Shown here: in pieces, positions 36,447 through 49,787 of the stretch
Layout: the number at the start of each line of letters is the position of its first letter
How positions within the stretch are numbered: the first letter of the stretch is position 1
NCBI RefSeq assembly: GCF_028372415.1
Contig: NC_092878.1
Coordinates: forward strand, 69,209,830-69,273,829
Direction of reading: 5' to 3'
Source of the DNA: Notamacropus eugenii
Lineage: Eukaryota; Chordata; Mammalia; Diprotodontia; Macropodidae
Length of the DNA: 64,000 bases
The notes under the pieces: generated by a model
What the model was told of the DNA's origin: nothing
The model's database searches: none
Seen by the model: only the letters and a program-made list of their open reading frames with translations
Made by a program: the position numbers and the translations under genes

Positions 36447-38866
36447 GGAGGGGAGTAGAGACAATATGGTGGAGTAGAAAGACAGTCCTGTAGAAACTCC
36501 CCCCAGAGTCCATAAAATACTTGTAAAAATGACTCTAAACAAATTCTAGAGCAGCAGAAGCCACACAATGACAGAGGGAAAGAGATTTCCAGCCCAAGAC
36601 AGCCAGGAAGACTGACAGGAAAGGTCTATCACATGAGGAGAGTAGCATAGAACAGCCCAGCTTGAAGCATGGCAGGAATAGGTCTCAGAATAGGCTTCAG
36701 GGCACCCCCAGCAGCAGCAGTTCCCAGATTGCTCAACCCACAAATGCCAAAGACAGCTTCAAAGGTCAGTGAGAAAGCTCTTTCACCTGTGTGAGAAGGG
36801 GATGTGGTATGGAACCACCAGAAGAAGCCACTGCAGTGGCAGTGTCTATTTTTGGAGCTCTCTGCTTAAAGATACTGGAAAAATTGAGCAGTTTATCTGG
36901 ATATCAACCCTGAGTAGCTCTCCTGGGTTGCAGGATAGGGCTGGTGGTGGACCTGGGAGTGGCTCTGGAGAGGGAACCCTGCTGGCAGATCCTTTACAGA
37001 ACAGAATGTTTCTGGTTGCTCCCAGACCACAGCACAGGACAGAAGTAACATCCTCTCTCTTGATTGTGCCAGCTTGGAGGAACTAAGAACTTTTTGGTCC
37101 TCAAAGCATACATTCCTTTTGACAAAGGACTCAAAAGTCAAGTAACTGGCTGGGAAAATGTGCAAATAACAGGGAAAAAAATATGACTATAGAAAGCTAC
37201 TTTCTTGGTGAACAGGTATTTCCTTCCATCCTTTTCCATGAGGAAGAACAATGCATACCATCAGAGGAAGACTTAAAATTCAAGGATTCAGAATCCCAAA
37301 CCTCCAAAATAAATATGCAATTGTCTCAGACACCAGAAGAGTTCAAAAAGGATTTTGAAAATCAAGTAAAAGAGGTGGAAGAAAAATTGGGAAGATAAAT
37401 GAGAGGGATGCAAGAAAAACATGAAAAGCAAGCCAACATCTTGCTAAAGGAGACTCCAAAAATGCTGAAGAAAATAACACCTTTAAAAATAGGCTAACTC
37501 AAGTGGCAAAAGAGGTCCAAAAAGTCAATGAGGAGAATAATGCTTTTAAAAAGCAAAATTAGCCAAATGGAAAAAAGAGGTTCAAAACCTCACTGAAGAA
37601 AATAGCAATTTAAAAATTAGAATAGAGCAGATGGAAGTTAATGACTTTATGAGAAACCAAAAAATTACAAAACAAAGCCAAAAGAATGAAAAAGTAGAAG
37701 ATAATGTGAAATATCTCATTGGAAAAAAAAACTGACATGGAAAATAGATCCAGGAGAGACCATTTAAAAATTATGAAACTACCTGAAAGCCATGATGACA
37801 AAAGAGCCTAGACATCATCTTTCATGAAATTATCAGGGAAAACTGCTTGATATTCTAGAAGCAGAGGGAAAAGTAAAAATTGAAAGAATCCACCAATCAC
37901 CTCCTATAAGAGATCTGAAAAGAGAAACTCCTAGGAATATTGTAGCCAAATTCCAGTGTTACTAGGTCAAGGAGAAAATATTGCAAGCACTCACAAATAA
38001 ACAATTCAGTATTGTGGACATAACATCAGAATAACACAAGATCTAGCATCTTCTACATTAAGGGATCGAAGGGCATATAGTATGATATTCCAGAAGTCAA
38101 AGGAACTAGGATTAAAGCCAAGAATCACCTACCCAGCAAACGTGATTATAACAGCTCAGAGGAAAAAATGATCATCAATGAAATAGATGAATTTCAGGTG
38201 TTCTTGAAGAAAAGACCAGAACTGCATAGAAAATATGACTTTCACACACAAGAATAAAAAGAAGGATGAAAGGTGAACAGGAAAGAGAAGTCGTAAGAGA
38301 CTTGCTAAAGTTGAACTGCTTGCATTCCTACATGGAAACATAATATTTGTAAGTTTTCAAGTTTTTCTCAGTATTTGGGTAGTTCAAGGGATTATACACA
38401 CACACATACACACAGAAATACACACATATATACATATAATATATATAGTATATATAATGAACATATATATACATATATATATTATATATATAGACAGAGA
38501 GCACAGGATAAGTTGAATAAGAAGGGAGATTGTCTACAAAAATAAAATTAAGGTGTGAGAGAGGAATATATTTGGAAGAGAAATGGGGAAATGAAATAGG
38601 GCAAATTATCTCTCATAAAAGAGGCAAGAAAAACTTTTTTCAATGGAAGAGAAAAGTGAGGAAGTGAGAGGGAAAAAGTGAAACTTAGTCTCCTCACATT
38701 TGTCTTAAGGAGAGAATTGCATGCTCACTCAATTTGGTATGAAAATCTATCTTACACTACAGGAAAGTAGTGAAGTAGGGGAGAGGTGTGGTGAGTGGGT
38801 GGGGTATGATAGAAGGGAGTGCAAATGTAAGGAGTAAGTAATTACAAGTAAACATTTACTATTCTT
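36447..38866 (+). mobile_element. HAL1, 5' complete, 3' incomplete
   Basis: Plus-strand element starting with GGGGAGTAGAGACAATATGG (HAL1/L1-type 5' end, motif altered to CAATATGGTG). It has a 5'UTR to about 37170, an ORF1 remnant to about 38260, and the first ~600 bp of the HAL1 3' region. It stops matching near 38866, about 700 bp short of the 3' end seen at 63612. A CA/TA microsatellite has expanded at 38395-38500. No RT sequence follows ORF1. Confidence 0.82.
37175..38260 (+). pseudogene. HAL1 ORF1 remnant
   Basis: The N-terminal 72 codons are open (37183-37398) and include QTPEEFKKDFENQVKEVEEK, an ORF1 coiled coil. Downstream frames keep 'RDHLKIMKLPESHDDK'-like sequence (near 37760), 'IFHEIIRENCLDILEAEGKV' (near 37850), the 'NLASSTLRDRRAYSMIFQKS' region (near 38060) and the C-terminal 'RPELHRKYDFHTQE' (near 38215). 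At least several stops or shifts separate them. Confidence 0.8.
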
Positions 38867-39293
38867 TTTTAATGTTTGCCTCTGCCAAGCCAGCATGTGT
38901 CACCGTACTTTGAATGTAGTGAGTCCTCAAAAAATATTTATAGAATTCATAAATTTTGTGAAATTATAGTTTTTATGAAATACTAAAAATAATGAAGAAC
39001 AGAACATGGAAAACCAATAAGTCAATTGATGTAGAGAAAAACTGTATATCTTATAGAACTAAAGAACTGAATTCAGGTCGATATATTAGAGTAAAACTAA
39101 AAAAAGGCAAATGGAAGATATAGTATCTATAAGTATATACTTATAGACAGAGAGATAGATGTATATATCTATCTATATATCTGTCAATATCTATCTCTAT
39201 CTCCCTATCTCTAGATCTATCTACACTTATAAACATATATACACATGTATTAAAATTTTATAGAGGCATGTATATTTATATACACATGTGTAT

Positions 39294-39347
<54 letters not shown>

Positions 39348-39539
39348 AAGTACAGACAGATGTAGGTAGGTAGGTATTTTTGCTTCATTTTTCAACGGAT
39401 TGGAGAGAAATAGCAAGAAGAGAAACATCTGGAACTCAAATTTTTAAAAAGTATGTTACCATAAATATTTTTAAATGAAGAATAATGGTACTAAGATATT
39501 ATTTTTGTACCTAAATTTTCTTGCCTTTTTCTGCTACAT
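38867..39539. repeat. AT-rich sequence with TA/TATC microsatellites
   Basis: 38867-39130 holds nothing recognised. From about 39130 there are TATC/TATA repeats, with a pure (TA)n run at about 39304-39345. Confidence 0.8.
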
Positions 39540-40345
39540 ATTTCACATTATCTTCTCTTTTTGCCTTTTATTCCTTTGCTCAAATATATCTAGAGTTTTA
39601 CAGGTGTTTTTCTGGGTCACATTCTTATAGGGACAAGCCACTGATACACCTGGAATAGATGTCAACACAAGTACATATAAATTTGCATCCATTGTCTTGC
39701 AGTAGGGGTAAAATATAATCTATTTGCCAAATTTGGGCTGCTGCTTGTCCTCTTGCTATTTCTCCAGTTACTATCTGAGGAACAGTTCATTCTTTTCTAA
39801 TTGGCATATATAGCATTCCTCTGCCACTTGTTTTAACAATGAATGAGAGATCCTAATATATTGGTCCTATGCCCACTGGTGTGTGGCCTGGAACCCTAAA
39901 TATCCAGCTGTTTGATGAATCCATTTTGCTAGTACTGCATCATCCATTAATGTCAGATCAGGAACAATATGTTGAGTAGCAATCTTTGCTAGCTGATCAT
40001 CAGGTGCATTGTATTCATTTTTTGGCATGGTGATGGCCATGTGAGTATCTACATGAAAAACTGACAAAATAGTAACTAAAAATAAGTCCCATATATCTTC
40101 CTATAATTCTTTGCCCCAGACTTATTTGCCATGAATTTTCCACTTTTGATTTTTCCACATGGGCATCCATGTAGCTACCCCATTAGCTACTTCCCATGAA
40201 TCAATGAATATATGACACTGTCCTTCTTCTTCTCTTTTGATGCTTGATATACTACTGCCATAAATTCAGGTTATTGACTACTTCCACCTATCCCAGTACT
40301 TTCCAAAGCCTGCCTAGTACATGGGTTATAGGCTATTGCTTTCCA
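39540..40345 (-). mobile_element. Endogenous retrovirus pol fossil (RNase H-integrase)
   Basis: On the minus strand the reading follows a retroviral pol 3' segment: the end of RNase H, the integrase zinc-binding domain, then the beginning of the integrase core. My best guess is ERV-L-like (class III), from the tryptophan-rich RNase H end and the style of the integrase start; another class is possible. No LTR, gag or env is visible next to it. It is broken, with several breaks, and old. It abuts the HAL1/L1 5' fragment at about 40345. Confidence 0.65.
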
Positions 40346-41059
40346 ACCCATATTCTTCTTTGAGGCTTTTGATGTGGAAGTTTTGACTCTGTTCTCCTCT
40401 GGTTATATGACCTGATCTTTTTGTGTCACTAAAGTAAGATTCTATCCTCTGATTTATTTCATGGTGTTTACTCCTCTTCCCCAACACTTGACTTTCTATC
40501 TATTTGTCAATGTAAGACTCTGCTTCTAGTGGGGTTGGGTATGAGGGTGGTTCTACTGTCCCAGGCTTCAGGAATTTCTTATCAGTTGTTCAGTTACCAC
40601 TGTTTGTAGGCCCAGAGCTCCAGAAACATCCTCTTCTTCTGCTGTTGCTGATGCTGGCTGCCACTGGCACCATCTTTACTGCCCTAGAACTGGGGCTGGA
40701 CCTGGACAGACTGGTTATACAATTTTCTTTCACCCAAGTTCCACAGAGTTTTCCCATGAACCTTTATGACATTTGTGGATTGCGAAGTCAAGAAACTGCA
40801 ACAACTGCCAATGATTCAGTCTCTTGAGGCCTGCTGGCTCAACCCATGCCATACTGTGCTGTGCTGCCTTCTAGGTGTGATAGACCATTCCTGTCACATT
40901 TCTATATTTTGGGGATCTGGAAATTTGTTTCACTCTGCCATTTTGTGGGTTCTGTAGCTCTAGAATTTGTTTGGAGTCATTTTCATAAGTATTTGATAGC
41001 TTGGTGAGAGAGCTCAGGGAAGTCCCTACTTTTACTCTGCCATCTAGGTACCACACCCA
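40346..41059 (-). mobile_element. HAL1/L1 5' end fragment
   Basis: Minus-strand start 'ggtacctagatggcagagta' (from about 41059) leads into the HAL1-type 5'UTR: 'gactccaaacaaattctag' and 'agctacagaacccacaaaat'. It continues to the ORF1 start region near 40350 and stops at the retroviral fossil. The ORF1 body and 3' end are absent. Confidence 0.72.
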
Positions 41060-42236
41060 AAAGTTGTTCTTTTCAATGAGCTTATGTATGTCTCTTTCCT
41101 TTTGTTCAATTTTGCTTCTTTCAATATCATTTTTAGTGAAGCTTTGTATCTCTTTTTATTTGTTTAATTATATTATATTATTTCTTTTCTTCTGTATTTT
41201 TGTGCCTCTTTGTAATCTGTTAACTTTCTTTTCAAAATTTTCTTCCTTCCCTCTAATTTCTTTTCCTAGTTTTCTCTCTACTACTCTTATTTGATTTTCA
41301 AAATTAGTTCCAACTTGTCAAGGAATTCTTTTTTCAGCTTCAACCTTATTCACTTTTTTTCTTTGAGGCTTTGCTTCTACCTCTTTTAAGTTCATTGTCT
41401 TCTTCTGAATTTGTTTCTTGATCTTCCCTGTCACCATAATAGATTTTAATTGACATTTTTGTTCATTTTTTTCTGTTCTATTTCGTGATTTTGAATTGCA
41501 TGCCCAAGTTATCCTCTGTTTCTGACAGGAGACAGAGATAAGCTCTGTCCTAAGTGTCAGGCTTTATTGCATTAGTTTTTTCAGAACTAATTCTGGGAGT
41601 TGGGGAGTTTTCAGTGGTTCAAAGGTGGTGTGATTTAAGAGAGGTGTGGTAACTTATGTCCTCACCTGTGATATGACATTTACACAGGAATGCCCTTGAT
41701 CACTTGGAATTGCAATATGTACTGCTCCTCAGGGTCCCTGCTCCATTGAGACGAAAAGTGATTCTCCACCTCAGGCTCCATCTCCCTTGGGACCAGAGGA
41801 ACACTTTCTCTCAAGACCTCTGTTTCCTCTTGACTAAAAGTGCTTTTATCTGATCTTAAACTGTGACCTGGATGTGGATATAAGTAATAGAGTTGCCAAA
41901 CAGCATCTGTCCTATGTTCAGTGCTAGCACAGTGGTACCAAATAGTATTTTTGACCAGTTACTAGGTACTTTACTGTTCTTTTTGTTTTACTTGAGAGCT
42001 GCCAAAACTGCTGCTTCTTTCATCCATGTGGACTATAGGCCAATCTCTGCATCAGCATCACAGATCTCTCTTCCTGACATCCTAAGTTATCTTGGGTTGG
42101 AAGAATGTCTGACATTGATCTTTGTTGGCCCTATCACTCTGGAATTTGATTTGAGGCATCATTTTGAAGTAGTTTTTAGGGAAATAATGGGAGACCTTGA
42201 CTGAGTGCTTCTTCTACTCTATCATCTTGACTTTGC
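41060..42236 (-). mobile_element. L1 5' end fragment of a second subfamily
   Basis: Minus-strand start 'caaagtcaagatgatagagt' near 42230, a 5'UTR unlike the HAL1 one, then a Lys/Glu-rich ORF1 coiled-coil region (around 41500-41100) where it is cut off by the adjacent HAL1 5' end. The plus-strand frames at 41001-41294 and 41893-42204 are its reverse shadows. Confidence 0.6.
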
Positions 42237-42394
42237 CCCCAGAAGCCCTCTTAACCCATTTGTTATTACATAAAAACATAATAACACAGCAAAAGGAAGA
42301 GGGAAAATGGGCAATGTAATATAGTAGAAAGAATATTTCTGGATTTAGGTGAAGTAATTCTAATTTACCACACTACTTCTATGAATACATATAA

Positions 42395-42500
42395 GTGGAT
42401 ATATACATATATATATATATTCACACACATATATACATATATATACACACATATATATACATGTATACATATGTGTGTATATATGTATATATAATATATT
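42395..42500. repeat. (TA)n/(CA)n compound microsatellite
   Basis: Alternating TA, CA and TG runs. Confidence 0.9.
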
Positions 42501-42554
42501 TTATATATGGATCTTCTGTTGCTGTCATTAAGCACTTTACAATGTATCCCAAAT

Positions 42555-42720
42555 AAGCAATTGTTAAACATTTATCTTGCTAGGCACTAGGAATAAATAA
42601 AAAGAAAGGAAAAAGTTTCTGACTTCAAGAAGTTTATATTCTAATAGGAGAAATAACATATAAAAGTGCTTTCAAAATATATAGAAAGTATATGAAAGTT
42701 ATTAATATTTTTTAAGTTTC
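42555..42720 (-). mobile_element. L2 3'-end fossil (antisense)
   Basis: 'ttgctaggcactaggaata' followed by 'ctgacttcaagaagtttat' and 'attctaataggagaaataac' is antisense L2. Confidence 0.65.
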
Positions 42721-45044
42721 TTTACATAATACAAAATCATTTGCCAGAACAATTGGACTAATTTGTATCACCATCAACAACAAAATAAAGTACCTGTATT
42801 CTTATACCCTCTCTAACACTGAATTTTCCCACATATTCTGATCTTTGTTAACCTAATGGGTTTTGAAATGGTGATTCATAGAGGTTTTATTTTTCTCTTC
42901 TCTAATTAGTAATGATTTCTCATACCAAACTGCAATTTTTAGAGTCAGTTTGTCTAGAAAACAAATATTCAGATCACCTCATTAATGGGTCATGGGAAGG
43001 TGATGATGGGGTTGGAGACCAACATGCATAATTGTTATTTGAGGACAGTGTTGTAACCCGAAGAAAAGAATAATGTGTAGGGGTTCTTTTTCACAGTGAA
43101 GAGTTGAAATTTGTTCTAGGAAGTCCAATTTTAGGCTTCCGTACTCGTATGACTTTCAACGTACTGTACAGAAACCTACTTATTGTAACCTTTGATGACA
43201 CAGCAGTTCAATTTCATGCCTAATTCCTTCAGATTATCTGAATGCCAACCTTTTGTCAGTTTCTTACAAATAGGCAATAGCCAGCCTTTCTAAAGTAAGT
43301 CCAATGCTCATAATCAAATATTCTTCCCAGTAAATTCACATACAGCTCCTGTGTGGACAAATGGCTCCATACCTTAGAACAACTACAGTTCAACAGTTCT
43401 GATTCCAGTGCTTGCTAGATTGGCAATGACTGGTTGATCAAGGACTCTAACTGGCTATATATCTTGGTGTCATTTATAGAGGTGTAATGACCAGGGAAGT
43501 ACAAACTTGGTCAGTGAAGCTATTACCTTTCACCCCCAATTTCTGGCTCCAAATAATTTCTATTTTAAAAGTCTTTCAATTAAGTTACCCATGACTGATA
43601 GTCATACTATGTAATAGCTGGCATTCGTGTATGCCTTTATTGGAAACCTCTTCAGAAATATCAACTATTGACTATCCTTAGGGGATAGTGGTGTAATAAT
43701 TTATCTACTATCAAGATGAAATAGCCAAAAAATCTGAAACATAAAATTGATTCTACCCACCCCAGTTCTAATTTTTTGTCTCTTCTCCTGTTCAGCAGTT
43801 CTGTCACTGTTCTGTATATGTTTGTCCATTAAAGTTTAATTATATGTATGGTGGTCACAAAAGCTACTTACTATTAAGTAGGTAAGGGTTTCTAATTAAC
43901 TTTGGTGTCAAGACAAAAGTCATCCCTCATACCTTGAGGTCCAGCAAATGTCTGAGAGTGGCTGATGGGGGTATTTGAATATCAAAATTAGAATAACACT
44001 GCACAATATCCTGTATTCCCATATTATAGCACTTGAAGTGAAAATGTTCCATTTTAATTATTAAGCTTTAACAGATTAACTACTGCCAAGGGATGCTCTT
44101 TTCAGGGAGAGATTAATCTTGTACATGGCATACATCTCTGTTCAGAAATCAGTCTGGCCTAATAAAAACAACAAAGGATTCAAAGCGTGGGTATCTCAAC
44201 GAGCTCTGAGAAAATCCATAGCAATGATGCCATGAGGGAATCAGTGCTCTGGCCATGATATCCCCTCTATTAAGGACAATGGAGAAAGTAAATTAAGAAT
44301 GATTTCTCCACTAACCCAAAAAAAACCACCCAGAAAGAAACAAAAATTTATTCCAGATGTTCTTTATGTTTTCTTGGACCTTGATTCTGATAAAACTTCT
44401 AGAAGTTGCTTAGCACCTATAAACATTACTTATTGCAGTGAGTAAATTAATGGGATTACAGGATGCATGCACACTGACAGATCGGTAGCAATATTGTTCT
44501 CCAAATAATTTCATGCAAAATAATTGGTAGGGAATAACTACATGACAGTTTTCCACCAACTGCTTCACTTCTACTAACATGGTAGCTAACTCACACAACC
44601 AAGAACTGTACAAGCATTTACAAGATACTTCTAATGGACTAAAATATATTAGTTATATACAAACTCTCAAAAGAAAATACTAATTGCCCTAATTATAAGA
44701 TTTTTTAAAAATTTTCTCTTCACCATTAGTGAGTAAATTATCATTCTCAAGTTTTCACTTAACTATTATTTCTTACATATAAGAAATCTTCATTATTGGC
44801 ATTAACTGTAAGTAAAGAAGAATCCCCAGGTGTCAGTGAGTAGACAACAGACTGTTATGTTACCATAACCACAGTCATTTCTTTTAACCTCAGTTGCTCC
44901 GGAAAATCCATGCCAACTTTAGGTGTGAGAAACATCACAACAGTATCATATTAAGGTAGCACTTCTGTTTTTTTATACTTTTTCAGTTAGAGATTTTAGC
45001 ATTATAGGATTTAGAGAGTAAAGATAATTCATAGTCTGATAACT
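42721..45044. other. Long intergenic stretch, nothing recognised
   Basis: About 2.3 kb without a nameable repeat, credible gene or RNA gene. The 67-codon frame at 44410-44613 (minus) has no recognised domain. Confidence 0.45.
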
Positions 45045-45185
45045 TCATGATTATAGTGAGACCCAGAAAGATTTAAGAAAATTTTTCTGAGGTCACACAG
45101 TAGGGTAAACATCAGCAAAAGTTCAAACTCAAGTCTTCTAAGTTGAAATACAGTGTACTTTTTTGCTTCAATATACAGCTTCTCC
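45045..45185 (-). mobile_element. MIR fragment (antisense)
   Basis: 'agtgagacccagaaagattt', 'ctgaggtcacacagtagg', 'gttcaaactcaagtcttc' are antisense MIR. Confidence 0.65.
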
Positions 45186-45611
45186 TTGTCTACTCATGCA
45201 TGAATAAATTGATCCTAACTGATATCTACTTATCCTTTTTTTTTTTTTGCTTTTGAGTTAATTGACTGATATGTTAGTATAGAAATCCAGTTTTACTGTT
45301 AAGAAAATCAGGATTGCTTCCTTGACATTCTATGATCTCACCTGATACATTGACCCAACCTTGCTCAATAATACTATGCTGACATATTTCACATTTATAT
45401 TTTAGAATCCAACAGAATCATTTCCCCCAGGGAATGGATTCTCTCCACAGTTCAGAAAGGGTAAAGAAGTACCTTTTTTATTTTTTCAGTACTGTTGACT
45501 GATCTTTCTTACTTTCATGATCTTCAGCTCCTAAATGGCTATATTTGCCTTCCCACTGCATTGATGAGTCTTGAGAGTTATGATCAGAAATTTTATTCAT
45601 GAAAAAAACAC

Positions 45612-45790
45612 ATGCTTTATTCCTTAAGCATTTAACATGTGATTATTGTGTGCAGAGAATCGCATTAGACCCTGGTAGTTATATGATATTAAAATAAGGC
45701 ATTGTTACTGTCCTCATGAAATTTATAATGGAGAATATGTCATATAGATAAGTTGACAAGCATTACTTCACAAGTCTTTGGAAAAATATA
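45612..45790 (-). mobile_element. L2 3'-end fossil (antisense)
   Basis: 'tattgtgtgcagagaatcgc', 'gttactgtcctcatgaaatt' and 'tataatggagaatatgtc' follow antisense L2. Confidence 0.6.
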
Positions 45791-48330
45791 AAATGAAGTA
45801 TAACTTAGTACACAGGTTGGGATTGTACTTATATTGATAGAACACAATAACTAAAAATGGAACCAAGACTTTTGGTACACCTCCTATAACAGATATAGCA
45901 AATCTTCTCTCTGTCATGTATCTGCATTAGAGATGCAATAATTTCCTCACTTATATTTGAGGTTTAAATTCGGAAAGAAAATATTTGCAATATCAAGATA
46001 CTCTGGTATAACCCATAAGAGCCATATTATAACAGTGACATATATCCATTCAATTTTTAAAAAATATCCATCACACATTAGGTAAACTTTCTTTACTTCT
46101 TTTAGATATTATTTTATGCATCTATGCCAATCAAAGAATTTCAATCTGATTTATTAATTACCAGAAAGACCTAAACATTTGGTATTAGCTATGGTAGCAA
46201 CTCCTGGTATGGAAATACCATCTAATGATGGCATTCAATACATGTTTACTATTTAATTGAATTCCTTCAGTGGATGCAGATTGACAATTAATCTAAAACA
46301 TGGAGTTTGAGAATTATTTGGGGAATTTTGATTTGCCTATGCTCACACATAATATGTGTCTAAGGCAAGTCTTCTCATATCCAAGGCAAAATTCAAGGCA
46401 AAATGTATAACTGACTTTTCAAAAAGTATAGTTTCTTATTTTAGACAGTGTGTCTAAATAGCCCTAATGAATCAAACACTTGAATAATTATCTGACATAC
46501 CAAACAAAGACAGTTAAAAACTGTTTAACTTTTTTATATTACATAGATTATATTAATATTCTCATTTAAGATAAAAATCCATTTGGACCTGTACATTCCT
46601 AGAAAGAGTTGCTATAAAATGTTTTCTAAGTCTAATTTCTTAGAATTAACCTAGTTTTCAACATAGCTGATTTTCAGAATTATGATCAGAATCCATGGAA
46701 GTCAAGTGTAGTGAGAGATCTATCCATAATTGTATGTAAATCGCTATCTATCTATTTATCTATCTATCCATCTGTCTATGTAATTTATATCATCTTTATC
46801 TATATATGGATACTCTAAGAATTTATTTTTTCTTTTCCACGACAAGTAGTTTAGGTGAAAAATAGAAAACAACAAATAAGCTAATACTTTTTGGGGGATA
46901 TAAAGTTAGATTAATGAAGAAGACTTTCAAAAATGCACAAAGTTCCTCAGTTTTTATATTTAAGCATTGCATGAGTAAATACTGTTGGCTCCTGTAGCCA
47001 GGATCCAACAAAATGATGCTAGGTATAGAAAATAAATGAATTAATTTAGGAATATAATTTATAAAGAGAGAGCTGAATAAAACCCCTTGCTTTGCCAAGC
47101 ACAGGGCATCTGAAATACACGCTTTGGTTGCAACAAGGATTTTTGCTCCCCACAAGGGAAAAGCTGTTACATAATGCCAGCTTCCTTTCCCTTTTTTCCC
47201 ACCATCCTTCCTGGTTTTTCTCAGTGTTCTGTTAAGATAGACTTAATTCAGCAATGATTAGCTTTCAGCCATGGGGACATTAAAAAACATTACCAAATAA
47301 ATATTTTTAAATGTCACTTTCAGAAAAATGTAGAAGAAAATTGGCTTGAGCTGGATGATGAAAAATCCCATTTTCCCCATGAAGAAAGAAAAAAAAAGAT
47401 TTTTTTTTTAGTATTGAGGCATCAGAGCAACAGTCCAGAAAATTTCTGCTCAGAAGAACCCCTTCTTAGCTACTAATGTGAATTTCAACTCTGAGAAAAT
47501 GAAATAAAAATTCAACTACATTTAATAGGTTTAATAACCTTCATTGGACAAGCCAGATCAAATTCTATCTTCAATCAACTCTACAAATGCATTTTTGGTG
47601 TATTTTGATCATTGATTACTAGGACCTCTCATAATTTACTCCTGTGAGTCACATCATCAGTCTATCAAATATGGTGTCTAGTCTCTAACTATTGTCAATA
47701 CCAGACATATCAGAGGAAAAATGAAAGACTTTCATAATGCATATCATCCCTGGCTACTTGGCAGTTGGGAATCAACTCTTACCTACATACTGCCAGTGAA
47801 TATTTTGTACTGAGATATTTACCATAGTCTGTTATATTGGGTCAGCAAAGTGGAGAAGGGAAAGCAAGTATTCAATTTTTTCAGATTCCATCAGTTCCTC
47901 TCCTCCTTCTCCCCAAAAAGGTATGATTAAAGGAAAAATGTTTAAACATCGTTATTAAATTTATCTGATGTTTGTTCAGTTCTCTAATTCACTAGGGCAT
48001 TCGTGCATACTGTCTAATATAGGAGGCGATGACTTCTATATCAATAGTTCCCAAATTATTTGGCCTATATATTAAATTATTTCTAGTTTAAGATCTTTGC
48101 CAAACATATTTGATAGAGTTGGTAAGCACTAGAATATTCAATATGTTTCTGCAAATATCCTCTCGAAAAATTTCAAAATATTTCCAAATTTCTCATTAAT
48201 TAAGTTATATAATGACAAAAACAACAGTAATAATACGAATGGCATCATTTATTTAAAATAATATAAAACAATATGTATAAAAATTATTTTTTAAACTTTT
48301 GAAGACTGTACCAGCATCATTGTCAATGCT
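45791..48330. other. Long intergenic stretch with (TCTA)n
   Basis: About 2.5 kb with no nameable repeat or gene, except a TCTA/ATCT tetranucleotide repeat at about 46743-46805. The 110-codon minus frame at 46823-47155 shows no family signature. Confidence 0.45.
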
Positions 48331-48334
48331 TCTG

Positions 48335-48545
48335 TACCATTTAAGAATTCGCAAATGACTTTACAAAGAAATCGTCTCATTTGATGTTTGCAACAATTCT
48401 ACAACGTAACTGCTATTAATATCTCAATTTTGCAGATGAGGAAAAACTGAGGTGTAAAGAAATTAATGACTTGCCCATGGTCATGTAGAATATAAGTATT
48501 CCTGACTGCAAGTCCAGCAGGCTAGCTGCCTAACCAGTGGTAACC
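48335..48545 (-). mobile_element. MIR (antisense), nearly full length
   Basis: 'acaaagaaatcgtctcattt', 'caattttgcagatgagga', 'aatgacttgcccatggtcat' and 'aagtccagcaggctagctgc' run in antisense MIR order. Confidence 0.78.
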
Positions 48546-49785
48546 ACTTTTTATTCCCTCTTCTCCATGATTTCACTTATTTTTTCGTTTAGTGAATAAA
48601 TATCCAAATGTGTAGCAGAATACAGATTTGTGACTCTATGCTTTGCCATGCCCCATGCCTACTCCCCAAGAATCCAATGGTATTAGATTTTGTGTTCTAT
48701 TCTGGTCCCATAATAAACCTTTAAAAACATGTAAGTTTAAAAAAGTGGATGAAAGTGTGTCACATAGTGAGTTGAGTCCAAAATGTCCATTTTGAAATTA
48801 ACAAAATACCCCACTAAGATTTTATGTGTATGATAAAGTGTTTTCTTTCAGAGGAACTTTTGTTTGAGATTCCAGAGTCCACTTTAGAACCATTTAATTG
48901 GATTCAGAAGTAGCAGCAGGAAAGCCAGCATCTTATTAGCTGTGACCTCAAAAAGCCAGTAGGACAGTTACACAAAGAAAAAGTGTGTCCTGGTACAAGG
49001 AGATAATATAAGGAACTTATAAAGTAACCTAGTATAAAAAAAAGCCAAAGATTTAGGCTTCAAAAGGGGTCAATTTAAAGATGACTGTATTGGGTGTCAA
49101 GTATCCTGTTCATTTTGCCAGGTAAAGTTACCCAAACTCTCTGATTCCAATCATATCACTTGATGTAATAAAACTTGACAGACTTAATGGGAATAGGGAG
49201 TTGACCTTTTTCAAATCTGCATGACAACAAGCTTTCATGCACTCAGTAAAAAAAAACAAACAAAAAAACAAAAAAAACATAGCTTCTCACCCTCCACTTC
49301 TCACTAGAGTTTCATTTTTTGTAATTAAAAGCTTTATTAAGACCACATCAGGAAGTTGAAAACTATTTTTCCCCTGAAGAGTAAACATTTGGGTTTCACA
49401 CATCAATTGTTATGCCTACCTTCACTTTATTGTGTGCATTAGAGTCATTCAGGAGCTCTTGTCCTCTAAATTTATGAAATCTTTCTCCCAAAGGGATAAT
49501 GCAAATACTATTTAAAGAGTGATCCAGACCACTTTCACCTCTCTTTCTTTTTGCAGTATCAGGTACAAAATGAAAATAATTTTTATTTCAACCTAGCTAA
49601 ATGAGCATAAGCTGGTAGTACTGGCAGAGGACTAAGTCATTTAACAAGAACTTTTTATTCACATCTATTTCACAGTTGTGTCTTATATATTGGCATTGGC
49701 ATCCATAAGTAAAAGTAACCCTTCTCTGCCACACACATATGGCCAATTTTCTCAGAAAAAAGATTCAATTCAGTTATATCAATAG
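48546..49785. other. Intergenic, nothing recognised
   Basis: No credible gene or nameable repeat; a short A-rich simple stretch near 49248-49280. Confidence 0.45.
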
Positions 49786-49787
49786 AA

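Noticed and set aside
36769-37086. 105-codon open frame before the HAL1 ORF1
   Set aside because: It lies in the HAL1 5'UTR, and the other HAL1 copies do not keep it open in the same frame.
41893-42204. 103-codon plus-strand open frame
   Set aside because: Antisense to the 5'UTR of the minus-strand L1 at 41060-42236.
46823-47155. 110-codon minus-strand open frame
   Set aside because: AT-driven composition, no recognisable domain or splice context, no similarity I can identify.
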